Assembly (NCBI RefSeq): GCF_001522545.3
Contig: NC_031770.1
Span: 29,747,864 to 29,811,863 of the forward strand
Reading direction: 5' to 3'
DNA: 64,000 nucleotides
Origin: Parus major
Taxonomy: Eukaryota > Chordata > Aves > Passeriformes > Paridae
Shown here one piece after another: positions 48,701 to 61,442 of this stretch; the stretch's first letter is position 1; the number at the start of each line of letters is the position of its first letter. The position numbers were made by a program, and so were the translations under genes. The notes beneath the pieces are model-generated. The model ran no database searches and was not told the origin of the DNA. It saw only the letters and a list, made by a program, of their open reading frames with translations.

Positions 48701-48937
48701 TTTTGCTTTATGGTTTGGAAGAAACAATTAACCTTTTAAAAGACCTAAATTACATATTTCTCATGTTTGACATAATAATAAGTAGGCTTTTTGTAGTTTG
48801 GTTAGAATTTACTTAGTCTGAATTTTGAAGTATTCATTTTGAGTTTCTTAAACTCGAAATTGTCTTGATGTCTATTTTCAGCATTTCACCTCATAAATGA
48901 GATCTGATGTAGATCAAAATTATAAGTAATTACTTAT

Positions 48938-49226
48938 TGAGGAACCGCCCAGCTATTCACCAGTCTTCACAGAAGTAATTGTGAACGCTGTTTATTTCTA
49001 TTATTAACACACCTTTTATAGGGTTCTGCAGGTTTTGCGGGCAGAGCAAGCTACTATTGGCTAACACACACAGTTTACATTTTTTCTCCTACACACAAGA
49101 ATATTGTTTTGCTTTACTCTCTCTTCTGCAGGCAAGTTTCAAGGATTTTAGCCCTTAATATCATGACTTATTTCAAAGGCTGGTTTGTGCATACAGGCCT
49201 TTACTAATATATAAAATATATCAACA
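48938..49226 (-). mobile_element. Solo LTR, family A
   Basis: About 289 bp, clearly homologous to the provirus LTRs ('agctattcac.agtcttcaca', then 'gtttatttct' and the TATA region), ends TG...CA. Flanked by ATTACTTAT (48929-48937) and ATTACTCAT (49227-49235). More diverged than the two proviral LTRs are from each other. Confidence 0.85.
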
Positions 49227-50781
49227 ATTACTCATCTTGACAATGATACATAAAGATACACCTAAATGCTGAATTACCAAATTGTTGATGAAAATTCTAA
49301 AGCAAGCTTTTTTAAAAGTTAAATTTTAAAGTTGCATAAGACGAGTGTGTTTAAAAGGCATCTTGAGCACTTTTCTTTAAACTCCCTTCTGTGTTTTCTC
49401 TTGCACTCCAAGAGCTAGAATTAACTGTGAAAACTTGCCATGCATATTTACAGAGACAGGCTTTTCCAAGAGGAAATCATGTTTTTTTTGTAAATTTGTA
49501 AGAATTCTGGTTTATTTTAGTTTGTTGATCTGTGATGTTGAAGTTGTTTGATGACATTGTGTAAGCATTTCTCTGTATCCCCATTTCTTAGCAGATAATG
49601 GGTGCTGTTTGCCCATGTGTATCTGAAACACAGCACCACATTTAAAATTGCACATTATGAATATTGAAATTGTTTACATGAACCAAGTAATCCACTTCTG
49701 TGGATTACTTTTCAGTGTCTTAAGTTTATAAAGCCATCTGTCAACCAACATTAGGCCAATCTTAGCTGTGGAATAATTGGGATGATAAAAATATTAAAGT
49801 AAAGTGAATTTGTCTGTAATTAAACTTGATTCTTATTGCACAAACCTCAAGTTATCTTCTGAGTAGCAGAAAGGAAAGTGTATGAGTGAAAAAGCCCTAA
49901 AGTAAACTTCTCTTCGGTGTCATTTTTCTCCTCAAAATAAGCTCATGCAGCTTGTCTTAAAGTTATGATTCTTGGGCTTGGCCTGTATTTGCTCTTTCTC
50001 ATCTTCATTTCAATTGGGATGATGGGACTGATGGTTCTATTTGATGCAGTTTAAATAGTTTCTAAAAGGAATATTTGCGCTTTAATACAAAAGAAGATAG
50101 AATACAAGCAGTTGAAAATGAAGAATCAAAGTGAACAATTTATGTTCTATAGTGAATCAGATTTGTAGAAAATAAGATATGAAGGTGTATATAAGTCTCT
50201 TCAACTGACAGAAATAAGTGAGTGAAGGAAAGAAAACAATGGAAGAGAGATGTATTACTCAGAAAAAATACAATGTTTCGGAAAAACTCTTGGCAAGTGA
50301 TAAATGTTTTAAGAGAGGGGTTTTTTTTAAGGTAGGTTTAATGATAGGAAAACCATAGGAGATTTATGATTTTTAGGCTGCTACTGTACTGGAAGCAGTT
50401 ACTATTTGTAATGCCTCCTAAAGGAAAGAAAAAATGTTTTTTCTAAAACACCAGATTGTGCATTTGGGTTTTCATTTTTACCACAAAGCAGCTTTAACAG
50501 CTTTATACTTTGAAGTTTGTTTCTCATTTTTAAGATTTGGACAAATTTTTCTATACTTCACTGCAGATGTAATAAGTATCTTGGAAATTTTAGATACTAC
50601 AAGTAACATCTTTAGTGATGAATTAAGTAGTACTTTCATTACTTCTCTTCATTGTCTTTCTTGTTTGTATTGGGCAATAACAGCTGTGATGGAAGGTGTA
50701 TTAAATATTGATTTCCACGTCTGTATTTTGTTCAGCTTAATTACCCTGTCTCTGTTAATGGCAAATTGCAAAGTTGGCTAA

Positions 50782-51171
50782 TCAACTTGCATTTTCATTA
50801 ACAGTGCAAGCGCCCTGTTGAGTGAGGTAAGCGGGCACCCTCACTGTGTGTCCAGTCTCTGAACTCAAGAGCAGGAGGTGCTGGTCAGGAAGAGGCTGTG
50901 AGCACAGACATCCTGTGTGTTCCATCCTCATACTCCTCTGATCCTGCAAATACATGTTCACACACAGCTTGGCCGATAATTTATCTAAGGTCCGTCTGAC
51001 TGGGGTGCTGTCAACTGCTTGCAGGTTGTAGTTGCAGGCAGCACTTTCCAAAAGCTCATGAACCACTGCATTAAAAAAAAGTAGTTTTATCCATTTAGAC
51101 AATTCTTTTGCTACTTTGTTTCTTCTAATTCCAGTATTGTGGGATCTGGTGAATGAAAACATTGCATTCAC
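50782..51171 (-). other. Unassigned 129-codon open stretch
   Basis: A GC-richer block with an open minus-strand frame of about 129 codons that begins without ATG. It contains Cys residues and several polar/hydrophobic alternations but no domain I recognise. It could be an old retrosequence, a decayed repeat or chance. Not called as a gene. Confidence 0.25.
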
Positions 51172-51239
51172 TTTTTGTGACTCTTACTAAGCCGTTTTAA
51201 GTACCAAGTGTAGATCCTTCAATCCTAACTCTTTGCTTC

Positions 51240-51490
51240 CATCTATTCAGTTTCTTTTATGATTTTGAGTGATATTGGCTGTACCTTCTCTGACTCTAGT
51301 ATGTACTCCTTGAGGTGTGGAGACCGGAACTGTATGTGAGCATTTGAGATTTGGGTGCAGCAGGCTGTAACAGGGTGACAGAACAGCCCTGTTTTGTTCT
51401 CAGTACTCTTCCCAATGATGTGCAGTATTTCAGTGATCCCTCCCTGCCATTTGACTACCCCAAAAAGTTTACTTTCATCTGCAGACTTGG
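51240..51490 (-). repeat. Degenerate CR1-like segment
   Basis: 'tccttgaggtgtggagaccgg' and neighbouring words resemble the complement of a CR1 region upstream of its 3' end. Heavily decayed; weak call. Confidence 0.35.
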
Positions 51491-52636
51491 AGGCTTCACT
51501 AACAAGAACTTAGGCTTATTAGCTCACAGACTACTTAGAAACAAGATAATAGATTTCACTACTTCTTTTCTTGATATTGACAGTACTTTGCAAATGAAAT
51601 CTTTTTTGGCTTTCATACAGTTATGTAAGTAACTGTGTGAGTCAAAGGAGAATTCCAGTTTGGTTCAATATTTAGAAGTAAGATTTGGTAGTATTCCTTT
51701 GAATTTGATGCATGGTTTGCAAAGATTAATTCCCTGATATACTTTAGAAGCTAAAATCAAATGGAGGGGATGGGTTTTTCTGCTTGGTTGGTTAGTTGGG
51801 TTTTTTTTGGGGGGTTGTTTACTTTCTGCAAAATTTTTGCTCTAAGCCTATCCAGGGAATTTTCTTAAGTTGTACAATATCTATTTTGGGAGAGAGGATA
51901 AAAATACATTAATTTATTTTTTTTTTTAAGTTCCTGACTAGAACTGTAGTCTTAAAAATTAGTGAGACACTTTGAAGTTAAAATAATTTTTTTCTTTCAC
52001 ATCCTCCTATGAAGACTTGAAAGGGGAACTTTTTAATAGTTTTGCAGTTTATTTTAAAGTTACTTGATTCTTCAGATGTGTAGGATTTGTAGTGGATGTG
52101 ATGTGTACACTGTTTTTCGATGTGATCTAAGATTATGTATTCAGTTTCCCATTAACTGATCAGGCACCCCTGCTCTTTATGTATCACCAAAATTAGGATA
52201 ATACAGTTTAAAAATAACTTCAGTTAAGAAAGCAATAGCTGAAAAGAGTAATGTTACTGTTTCTGTAACAGGCTTTTTAGAATAGAAATTATGGGTTTAT
52301 GTGTCACATAATTGGACATTTGAAAAATTTAAGAGTAAATTATGAGTATGTAGTATTGAGGCTTACAGTCAGTCTTAACTGTGCCTTTGTATAGCAGTTG
52401 TGTTCCCTCAGTGGATATTAATAAACTTTTTATCTGTAAGATTTTGTTCTAATTTCTGTTGAGCTTGGCTCTACAGAATTGTTACTACTTTTATTGTAGT
52501 ATTGGTAGCAGGACAATTTTTTTTTAATTTTTTTTTTTTTTAGCTTTTCTAATGATATTAATGTTTTGGTGTTTTTTGGTTTTTTTCAAGAGAATTCTTG
52601 ATTTTGACTTAATAGCTAGGAAAACTAAATCTGTAT

Positions 52637-52684
52637 GAAACACTGTATATATATGCATAGAAACACTGTATATATATATGCATA
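52637..52684. repeat. Tandem duplication of ~23-25 bp
   Basis: GAAACACTGTATATATATGC-type unit repeated twice (52637-52659 and 52660-52684). The copies differ by one TA dinucleotide. Confidence 0.9.
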
Positions 52685-53876
52685 GACACTCTTCCCATTC
52701 AGATATTATTTCATCCTTTTTTTTTTAAGTGAAGGATTTAATGTGTATTTGGATGAAAACTGATTTTAAAACTTTGATAGATCAAAATAGGGTGAAGGGC
52801 TAGAAGACATTTTTGCTGATGATTCCATCTTGTAAATTATAAAGCATATATAACAGCTGTAAAGAGAGATGACTTCTTGTGTCATATTTCATCTTTTCTT
52901 CATAGATAAGTGTGTAAGTGAAAGGGAAACAAATTGTTTCAATATAGGAAATCTGTGTTATTTCTTTGGAGTGAAAATGAATGAAATTGAAATAGTTCAC
53001 TCTTGGGTGAAACTAGAGATTATAAATGTATTTTGTCCTCTTGGTGTGGATTGACATAATGCAGATTAGTAGTAAGAGAATGTTCCTTGTATCATCAACT
53101 GTTGTCAGACATGTTCACGAGTACTGAATTATAGTAAAGTGAAAGGGGTTCACAGTACTCAAAGGTAATTCATACAGAAGAGTGTGCAATCCATCTTTTT
53201 AGTAGAAGCTACTGTTCACTGCTAGAAGATTTATTTTTTCAGACTCCCTAATCCTTTTTTATATACTTTGTATTATGGAAACTTTGTCATTGACTGTGCC
53301 TTGTCTGCACCATCTATGCATCTCCTGATTTCTAGATAGATAGCTCAAGGCTCTTTATCTTCCTCTGTCACGTGGGCGTGTGTAGGCACCATCACATCAG
53401 GCACCTAAGTGGTTTTTCCCATAGGTATCTGGAAGTAAATATAATGTTAGAGGTCAACAGGATACTTTGTTTCTACAACATTTTAACAAAATTTTTGGGA
53501 TCCTTGAATTAAGGAACAGTTTCTTAAGTTGTAATTCTCAAAAGATTCATGTTAGATACAATATCAGTTTGTGTCTAAAATTAATCTAAAAAGGCATTGA
53601 GCAGCTGGGGAGTTGACTGAACATTTTTTTTCTGTTCTCTAAGCTCATTTAGTGCAGATTTCTTTCAAAAGTTATTGCTGAAGAATCCTCCAAATCATAG
53701 GCTAGGGAAAATTGCATAAAACAATGTATGGAATGTACACTGTCAGCTCAGGTTGGCGCAGTTCCTGTATTAACTGACAAATACTGGACCTCAGTTAAAA
53801 ATATGGTATGTGGTTTGGGATGATTCTACAATATATTTGTTATGGAAGGTATGGCATCTAAGAGGAAGTGAAGTAG

Positions 53877-54206
53877 CCCTTTGTCCCCTGAAGTAATCCT
53901 GGCTAGCTCTGTCGAGGGTGGGGTCAGAAACGCTCTTCACGACCAAGATAAAAGACCAAAGGACTGCTTTTCCCTCCGGGATAAAGGAGGATATTTATTC
54001 TGGCTGGCTTCCAGGAGAGAGAAGAGGCAGAGGATACATTTCCCAGACTCTTTCGAACCCCGGGAGAGGGGCGGGGAGACATATAACACCAACCAATGGA
54101 ATAACGTTTCAGAGACAGAGGGAGGGGAGGGGAAAAACACTGTCACAGCTGCAGGGAGGGTTTACACAGAAACTAAGTAACCCCCAGAAATGTGCACTAC
54201 CACAAG
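53877..54206 (-). mobile_element. Solo LTR-like element
   Basis: About 330 bp, GC-rich against its surroundings, flanked by GAAGTAG at 53870-53876 and 54207-54213. The minus strand carries a CCATTGG box, a TTATAT TATA-like box and AATAAA (complement of TTTATT near 53994) in LTR order. It lies directly against the 3' end of a CR1. Confidence 0.6.
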
Positions 54207-54210
54207 GAAG

Positions 54211-54420
54211 TAGAATCACAGAATCATTTAGATTGAAAAAGACCTCTTAGATGGAGTCCAACCATTAACGCAGCACTGCCAAGTCCACCACCAAACCGTA
54301 TCTGTAAGTGCCACATCCACACATGTCTTTTGAGTAAGTTCAGGGATGATAACTAACCCACTTTGCAGGACAGCCTGTTTAAAGTACTGTTCTAAATATG
54401 TTCTTTAGCAACCTGTTGAG
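54211..54420 (-). repeat. CR1 LINE 3' fragment
   Basis: Starts 'agaatcacagaatcattta' and continues 'gagtccaaccattaacgcag', then 'ctaagtgccacatcc'-like words, the standard complement of a CR1 3' end. 5'-truncated. Confidence 0.9.
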
Positions 54421-57400
54421 TTTTTGAAGGACTCAATTTATAACTTTTTTTTTGATTAACTGATTTCTAAATGTATCTTCTCTATCTATTCTGTTTGAAC
54501 TTACTTGAGAGTTTTTGTCATTTTGTACTGTGAATGACCTGTGTTAGAGCTGTTAAAATGCAAACTTACCAAATATATTTAGTAACTACATTTGAAAAAA
54601 AAATGCAGAGGGAAAAGATATATCTAGGCACTGAAGAACATCTATTATCCCATTTTATTTTAAGGTAAGCTCATTGGTACATTATTTTAAGTTGCCATTT
54701 TGGTGAAATTCATAATCTAATCTTTATTATGTAGCTTTATGACTTTACATTATATGCAACCATGATGAAATTTTAAAAGTTGAATGTATTTGTTTTCTAA
54801 TCCTTTACCTAAAATGGAAATGTTTCAGTATGAAAATGTTACAGCCATTATATCAAATTCTTAAGTACATGTGGGAGGAATGACTATTGATCTAACAGAT
54901 TTAATAGTTCATATTCAAAATCTATGTAATATTTTGCATCTAAGTAACTGCTGAGTGTAATCCTTCAGGCAGAATTTTGAAAGTAGCTGTGAAACTGGAA
55001 AATTACCTTCTTTTCTTTTTCAAGCATAACTGCACTTGAATATTTTTGTTTATTTTAGCTACTAGTGAATAATGTCAGCATAAGGAGCTAAAATATATAT
55101 TATTTCATTCAGGTAAGAATTTGGTTTAGCTATTAAAATTAGAAACAGTGTGCAGTTACCATGGAAATTACTTGAAGTCGTTGTAGTACTTTAAAGAAGA
55201 GAGGTCACCAGTGGAGTCACAAACAATGAATGGAGAGTGCTTTTTCCCTGATAGAAAGGGACCGAGCGTTTTAGTGATCTCTGCAGGTTTTTTCCTATTT
55301 CTAGTGCCTTTTTATAGGAGAGAAGAGTTTCTTCTGAGGTCCTCTCAACATCTTTTGGTTTGTTTCCTCAGTTTGTTCCTTTTCCTTCTGACTTCTGGCT
55401 TTCAGAATCCATCATTGCTGCTTCAGACATTGGCTAGAAGAAATCTCTTCATAGTACTGTGGAGCTTTCCTACCCACCTAGTCTTTTAAAGGAAAATTTT
55501 TATGTTGACCTTGTAGTTAATCTTGATTTATGGGTTAAGAAAGTCATGTACTACTAATATGTCAGTTCTTAGTTATCTATAAGCTCTAGCCCAATTAATA
55601 CAGTAGTTTCATGAAAGTTGGCTAAAATACTCTTACACTGAGTGAGCAAAAGTTCCACTAAGGTGGAGTAGACTAATGTGTCTCATCTTAATATGCACAA
55701 GTTGCAAGAGAAGAAATATATATACGTCATTATCACTCAAGGGCAAGAGTTAACCTTTTTCTGTTGTTTGTTTTCTTGTGCAGGATGTTTTAGGTGTTCA
55801 TATGTGGTGCTTTAGAGTGAACTTATTCCATAATATTTACAGGCAAATATTTTCAATATTCTACTTCAGAGTTATTAGATCTGGAAGGTGCAATGGGTAT
55901 AAAATAAAATAGTAAATACCAATATGAAGGGCAAAAATTAAGAATTCTTGTCCAAGTATTCTGAAATATGCTTGTGCTTTTCACAAGGCTTGGAGGTACA
56001 GGGGATGTGTGGTCTTAAAGTTGAAAATTTTATTCTTTGTAGAATTGTGGTGACACTTCAGTGTCAGAAGAATTGTCATTCATAGTTACTGTAATATTAG
56101 CGCTTTAATGAAGAATATTTTATTCCAGGGTCACTGGAGTAATTTTCGTGGCCTGTTTTCTAGAATACAGTTTCTGACAATTTCCAAAAGAACAAACGGA
56201 ACAAGTGCTTGTTCTCTGGCATGCTAGAAGATGCATTTCTTTTTGACTTCACTTTCCTCTTTAAACCACTTTCTGTTGAGCAAGTTAAATGTAGCAGTTC
56301 ACTTGTGCATTAGCAATGTCTTGATGCTTACATTCCTCCTCTATTGCTTTGGAGATTCTTATAGTTAAAAAACTTGTCAATTCCTTATTTAATCCTTCAA
56401 ATTCTTTTCCAGGCAAAGGCTAAGTTGTAAGTGGTTTATTCTGGTTCAGAAAACCAGGTGTTAAGACAGCTGGTTTCTTGGCCTAGTGACTAACACAGCT
56501 GCCATATACTGTGCTGTCACTGCTTCATCTTCCTTTGGAAGGCCTTGTTGCAATGGTTCCTGCTGGTCTGCCTCTGCCCTGAGCTCAAAGTTAGCACTGA
56601 GGCAGGGATTTTTGATGCTGACTCACTTTCCTCTTGAAGGGGAAAGCATCTGGAGCTCTGCTTAACTTCATATGCTTAAACTGGAAGTTGGCAACCCTAC
56701 AGTATATGGGAAACTCTGCCAGCCTCTTACGGAAAGAAAAACAATTAGCTAAATTAGATGTAGAGAGGAGATCCAAGAATCAAGCTTAAAACTTCTTTTG
56801 CTTTATTCCTCACTTAACAGTGGTAGGAGATACAGAAAGTAATCAGTTTTTTTTCATTATTGGGTATCTTCCACTGGTTGTGGATGCTTGAGAGCAAGAT
56901 GATGTCTAGTCTGTGAGTGAAGAATAGTTCTTGTTCATATGCACAAGTAATTAAGTAGGAAAACACATTCTTGGATTAAAGATGAATATGCTCTTCACTC
57001 ATAACACAGTAACCTAGTGACTCTCTGCAGGCCAGTCATCAGTAAAGTGGAAAAGCACTGATCTAATCAGTCCCTGGAGCAGGCTGAGCCTTTGTTTTGC
57101 TGAGCTGCTCTTTTCCTTTTTTCTGCCATTTCTGGTAGGGTTTCTGCATTTTCTTATATCAATCTATTTTCTTCTGTTTTTTTGATGGTCTTAATTCTCT
57201 TCTGAGATAGTGCCAGATAGTAACAATTTAAAGCTATCTCACATTTGTGCCTTTCCTTTGTTTTTAGTTTACCCTGCATGGCTTAATTCCTTGAATATAT
57301 TCTTACTTGTAGACAGATGTAGCCAAAACAGCTGGAACTCATCATTAATTTCTCTCAGTAAAATTGAGACCTGGGTCATAGTGCAGGAAGAAGGAAGGTA

Positions 57401-58863
57401 AGAATAAGGAATAAAAGTTTCATATTTGATGTGGGAAAGGCCTTAATTCCTCACTGGAATCAGCTAGTTTTTTTCTGGCAGCATCTTCCTGTCCTGAACT
57501 GGGAAGATACTAAAAAAATTTTACAGGTAGGTGAATGCTATGGTCAGCCATGATAGAATGTCTTGTAGATACTGTATTAATTTAAGGTAAAATGGATCAA
57601 ATGGTTTCAACAGAATTAGAAGGAATGTTTTGTTGATTTGAAAATGATGAGATATTTGTGCTAAATGAGATTTGGAATTGTTCCAGTAAATTAAATGGCA
57701 TATATGTGGTAGGTACTCAAGATTATTTTTTTTTTGAGTATATTTGGATAATACACTTGGTTAATACATAAATGCAGGATAATAAAGTACCTGCCGATGT
57801 CACTGATTTATTCTCAGAAGTTTCTGTCAGAAAATCAGCCTTATAGTCACTGTATTTAAAGGGTAACAAATGCTGCACTATTTTTTTCTTGATCTAAATA
57901 TTGTAGCTCTTAAAATAAAAAAGACCTATTTCATCCTATTTAAAGGCAGCTGGCATTCTCCAGACTTTCTTTAAATGTGTAAGTCTGATAGAGAGATTAC
58001 ATAAATTCTTAGGAACTATGTAGCTTGTGAGTCTCAGAAGAGCCTGGGCAGAACACAGGAATAGGAGGATAAGCTTTAAAAGTAAAGAAAACCTTTCAAA
58101 CTGAAGATATGAGGCAAAGGTCAAAATAAGCTTATATATGGATGGTAAGATTAGGAGCAAGTGTCATGTCCAAAATACAGTATGGCCATGCAAGACAAGC
58201 CTGGAGAATGCTTAGGAAAGCTGAACAAACATGCAACTTACCATTCAGCCTAGAATGCTTCAAGTAGTCTATAACTGTATCTAAAAATTAATGGACTAGA
58301 TAATCCCAATGCCTATTCTTTGTCCTTTTATGTTTTGGCTATGTTCATCCTATAAAACTCCATTCAGCTTTCAGAATGTATTGACTGCTGTCATTGCCTC
58401 TTGGGTGGAATAGCTTCTGGCCCATTACTGGAACCTTACTGAAGTAGTGCTTGAGAAGGGAGTGCCAGTTGGGCTAGCTAGAGTTATGCCAGGGACAGGC
58501 CTACTACATTAATATTGTGGGCAGTATATCTGCTTCCATTTTCAGATGACCTCATAAACAGTGTAGCCAGAGAATAATCTCGAGACTGAATTCTGTGAGA
58601 GGTTTTCCTGTGCTTTTGTGCAGAATAGGGGAAAAGCTTGGAGGAAGCAGGCCTAAAATGGGGGCTATCAGGTCTACCAAGGACATAATTTTAGTTTGCT
58701 TGACCAGACTTTTACTGAGTGTGAAAGCTCTTTGTACAAGGTTCAACTTGTTAAATAATTTGTAGTGTTAAGGTTGTCATTTTTCTGACGCATCAAAAGC
58801 ATATCAGTGTTCTATGTTCAAAAGCTGTTCTATGACACAACAGTATCTATTCTGTGATTAGTG

Positions 58864-58917
58864 ATATCTGAGATAGTGTGATATATATATATAGATATAT
58901 CACACTATCACAGATAT
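58864..58917. repeat. Inverted repeat (hairpin), 23-bp arms
   Basis: Arms 58864-58886 and 58895-58917 pair at 22 of 23 positions around an 8-base loop. AT-rich, followed by short AGATATATAAT-type repeats. Confidence 0.85.
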
Positions 58918-61409
58918 GTAATAGATATATAATAGATATATCTCTGAGCTGCACAGAAATTTTTGTTTTCCTTTATGATACAGAGTGAAGTAATAAAATA
59001 TGTCACTGATAATTTCTTTAGGTTTTGTAGAGTGCATTGCTGTTTTTTATACAGGTCATCAAAAAATTCCTTTAGCTGTATCATCCTTTTGAAAATGAGG
59101 AAAATAAAACTAAAAAACTAAAAAATGTTGGCTAATCTGCTTTTTTTTACAGAACAAACTAAGATATCAGAGTTTTATTTTTAGTTCTTGAAGGATTGGG
59201 ATGCTGTATATTAAAAAGATTAGATGATCATTAGTTGCTGGATTTTTAATAGGATGTAAGATGCATAAGAAAGTGAAGAAAAACATATATTCAGCAATTG
59301 CCAAATCAAATATCACTTTGTTTCTGTGGCATATAGGGAGTAAGAAGTGCAATGTCAGTTACTCTTATATAGAAAGTTTATCCTCTGGCTCAAGTTAAGA
59401 TTTATTATTTTTAAATCTTTTATGTTTTGATCTTTTATGGCATTTTGTTAATACCAAGTTGTCTAGCATCTCTGGACTGATTTTAGGATGATGGAATGAG
59501 TGATGAACCTGCAGAGATCGAATACCCTCTCAGGGGGATGCTGAAGCAAAAGACTTTCTACATCTACAGAATGAGAAACCGTGAGGTAGCATATTTCAGT
59601 GATAGGGTTAATGTTCAGTTAAATACAAGAGGAAGAGGAGCAATAGTGCAAGGGAGGAGTGAGAAATTAAATGGTATTTTTTTAGAAGTCTACCTTATTG
59701 CTGCCTACATTGCTCCTTTGGGATATTTCTGTTGAGTGCAAGAAAACAGAAGGCTCTTCTTGAAAAACCCAAGATGAAATTACTGCCATAATTTATTTTT
59801 TTTCCCCTAGTGTAAAAGCTTTATTTAGTTGGGGAGGGTTTATTTCCAGTGTTTTCCTGGCATGGCTAAGTTCAGATGACAAGCTCCAGGGTTTTCTTCC
59901 TCTCCTCCCTCACAGCCCCCACATCCCAATATGTGGAAAGTAAAATTTGTTATTGGTTTGCCTTGGGCTCTGGAGACCACATTAGGAGCCCAAAAAGGGG
60001 CTTCTGTCTCTGCTGTTGGACACTTTTCTGTCATCTGCTAACTGAGGCCATTTGCATTTTCACATGGAAAGGAATAAAAGGTCTAGAGGATGAAAACTTA
60101 TGTTTATGTTGCTAGTCTTTTGTTAAAAATGGTGGTAAGAGATTTAAAAAATGCTGTTCTTTAGGCTCTAGTGTTATAATAAAATTTGCAATGCAGAAGC
60201 AGATCAGCTCTGAGAAAAGAATACAAGCAGGAAATCTCAACTTACTTTTTGTTGTGACAGTTTATATGCAGAATGTCCATTTCCTTGATGTTAAGGTAAG
60301 ATGGCAGCAAAGCACTACATTTAGTTACAGTTCTAAGGCACCATGTTAACTTTTCAAATGCTTATTCCTATGAAGATGCTTTAAGAGCACCTCCTGGAAG
60401 AAGAAATTGAGGAGTAAACATACAAGACCTACCATATAAATTCAGTGTATTTTCACAGCAAAAGTTAATCTGCTTTTGAGAAGCTATTTATTCTATCCTT
60501 AGAGTAATTTCAAGTTTTAACATGAAATGTACATAGTCAGATCTTTCTTTGATGAGGAAACAAAATTGTGCATTTTATGTATTTAAGCCCATGTAGGGTA
60601 GTGAATTCTAATTTAAAGCATTCTTACTGATGTAAAATAAATTAGGAGTTCAAGAAAATGGATTTTCTTATATAAGCAGTGGTTCCCATACTATTTTTCT
60701 CTGGTGTTGTATCATAAAGTAATGTGTAGGGAATATGGAATTGATTTTGCCTTTAGTGTTTACGCAGTATTTGATAGTGTTTTCAGTTGCTGTATAGAGC
60801 ACCTATACACACATGTGCACACATGTTTATGTGTATATGCATGAAGACATATAAACCTTTTTAAGCAGAATGCTAAGGCTATTTTCAGGAAGATTAAATT
60901 CAGTTCTTTTATAAATATAATGAATAATTATTTTAATTGCGCATTGTATGGTGGTGTAATACTCAGTTTATATGGGGAATGCAACATTCAAAATTCAAAA
61001 TGTTACATTGAAATAAGATCACACTTAGAGTATTGAAAATCTAGCTATCTAGATACCACATGTAATAATATTTCAAAACAATAATACAAAATGTTTTATG
61101 GTAAAAGATTTCTTAAAATTGTTCTTTCTATCAAGAGAGCTATGCATATAAAAACTAGAACTTGTTTGTTAAAACAAAGTGAAAAATTCAGAATAAAGTG
61201 CTGATATATTTCTTTTCCTGTTTTATCAATTCTGGACACAACCACAGTCTCTATGGTCATGTACTCCTTAAAATTAATTCAAAGATCAAAAATTCTTCAG
61301 AAAATCTTTTAATTTAGAATAAGTGTTTGACAACCTGAAATAGGAATATTTTCTGTAAAGTTTTAAAAAGCAATAACATGGATTTATATGGTCCTAAAAA
61401 GCCTTTTTG

Positions 61410-61410
<1 letters not shown>

Positions 61411-61441
<31 letters not shown>
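61411..61441. repeat. T homopolymer, 31 bases
   Basis: Uninterrupted run of T. No retroposon body could be recognised beside it. Confidence 0.9.

Positions 61442-61442
<1 letters not shown>

Noticed and set aside
58270..58400. CR1-like words ('ggactagataatcccaatg')
   Set aside because: Too short and too diverged to separate from chance.
59496..59735. 79-codon frame in BTBD9 intron 7 that looked exon-like
   Set aside because: It does not match the expected next BTBD9 segment (YIRIVG...) and lacks clear flanking splice sites.
61411..61441. T31 run as the tail of a processed pseudogene or SINE on the minus strand
   Set aside because: No retroposon body or target duplication could be seen beside it.
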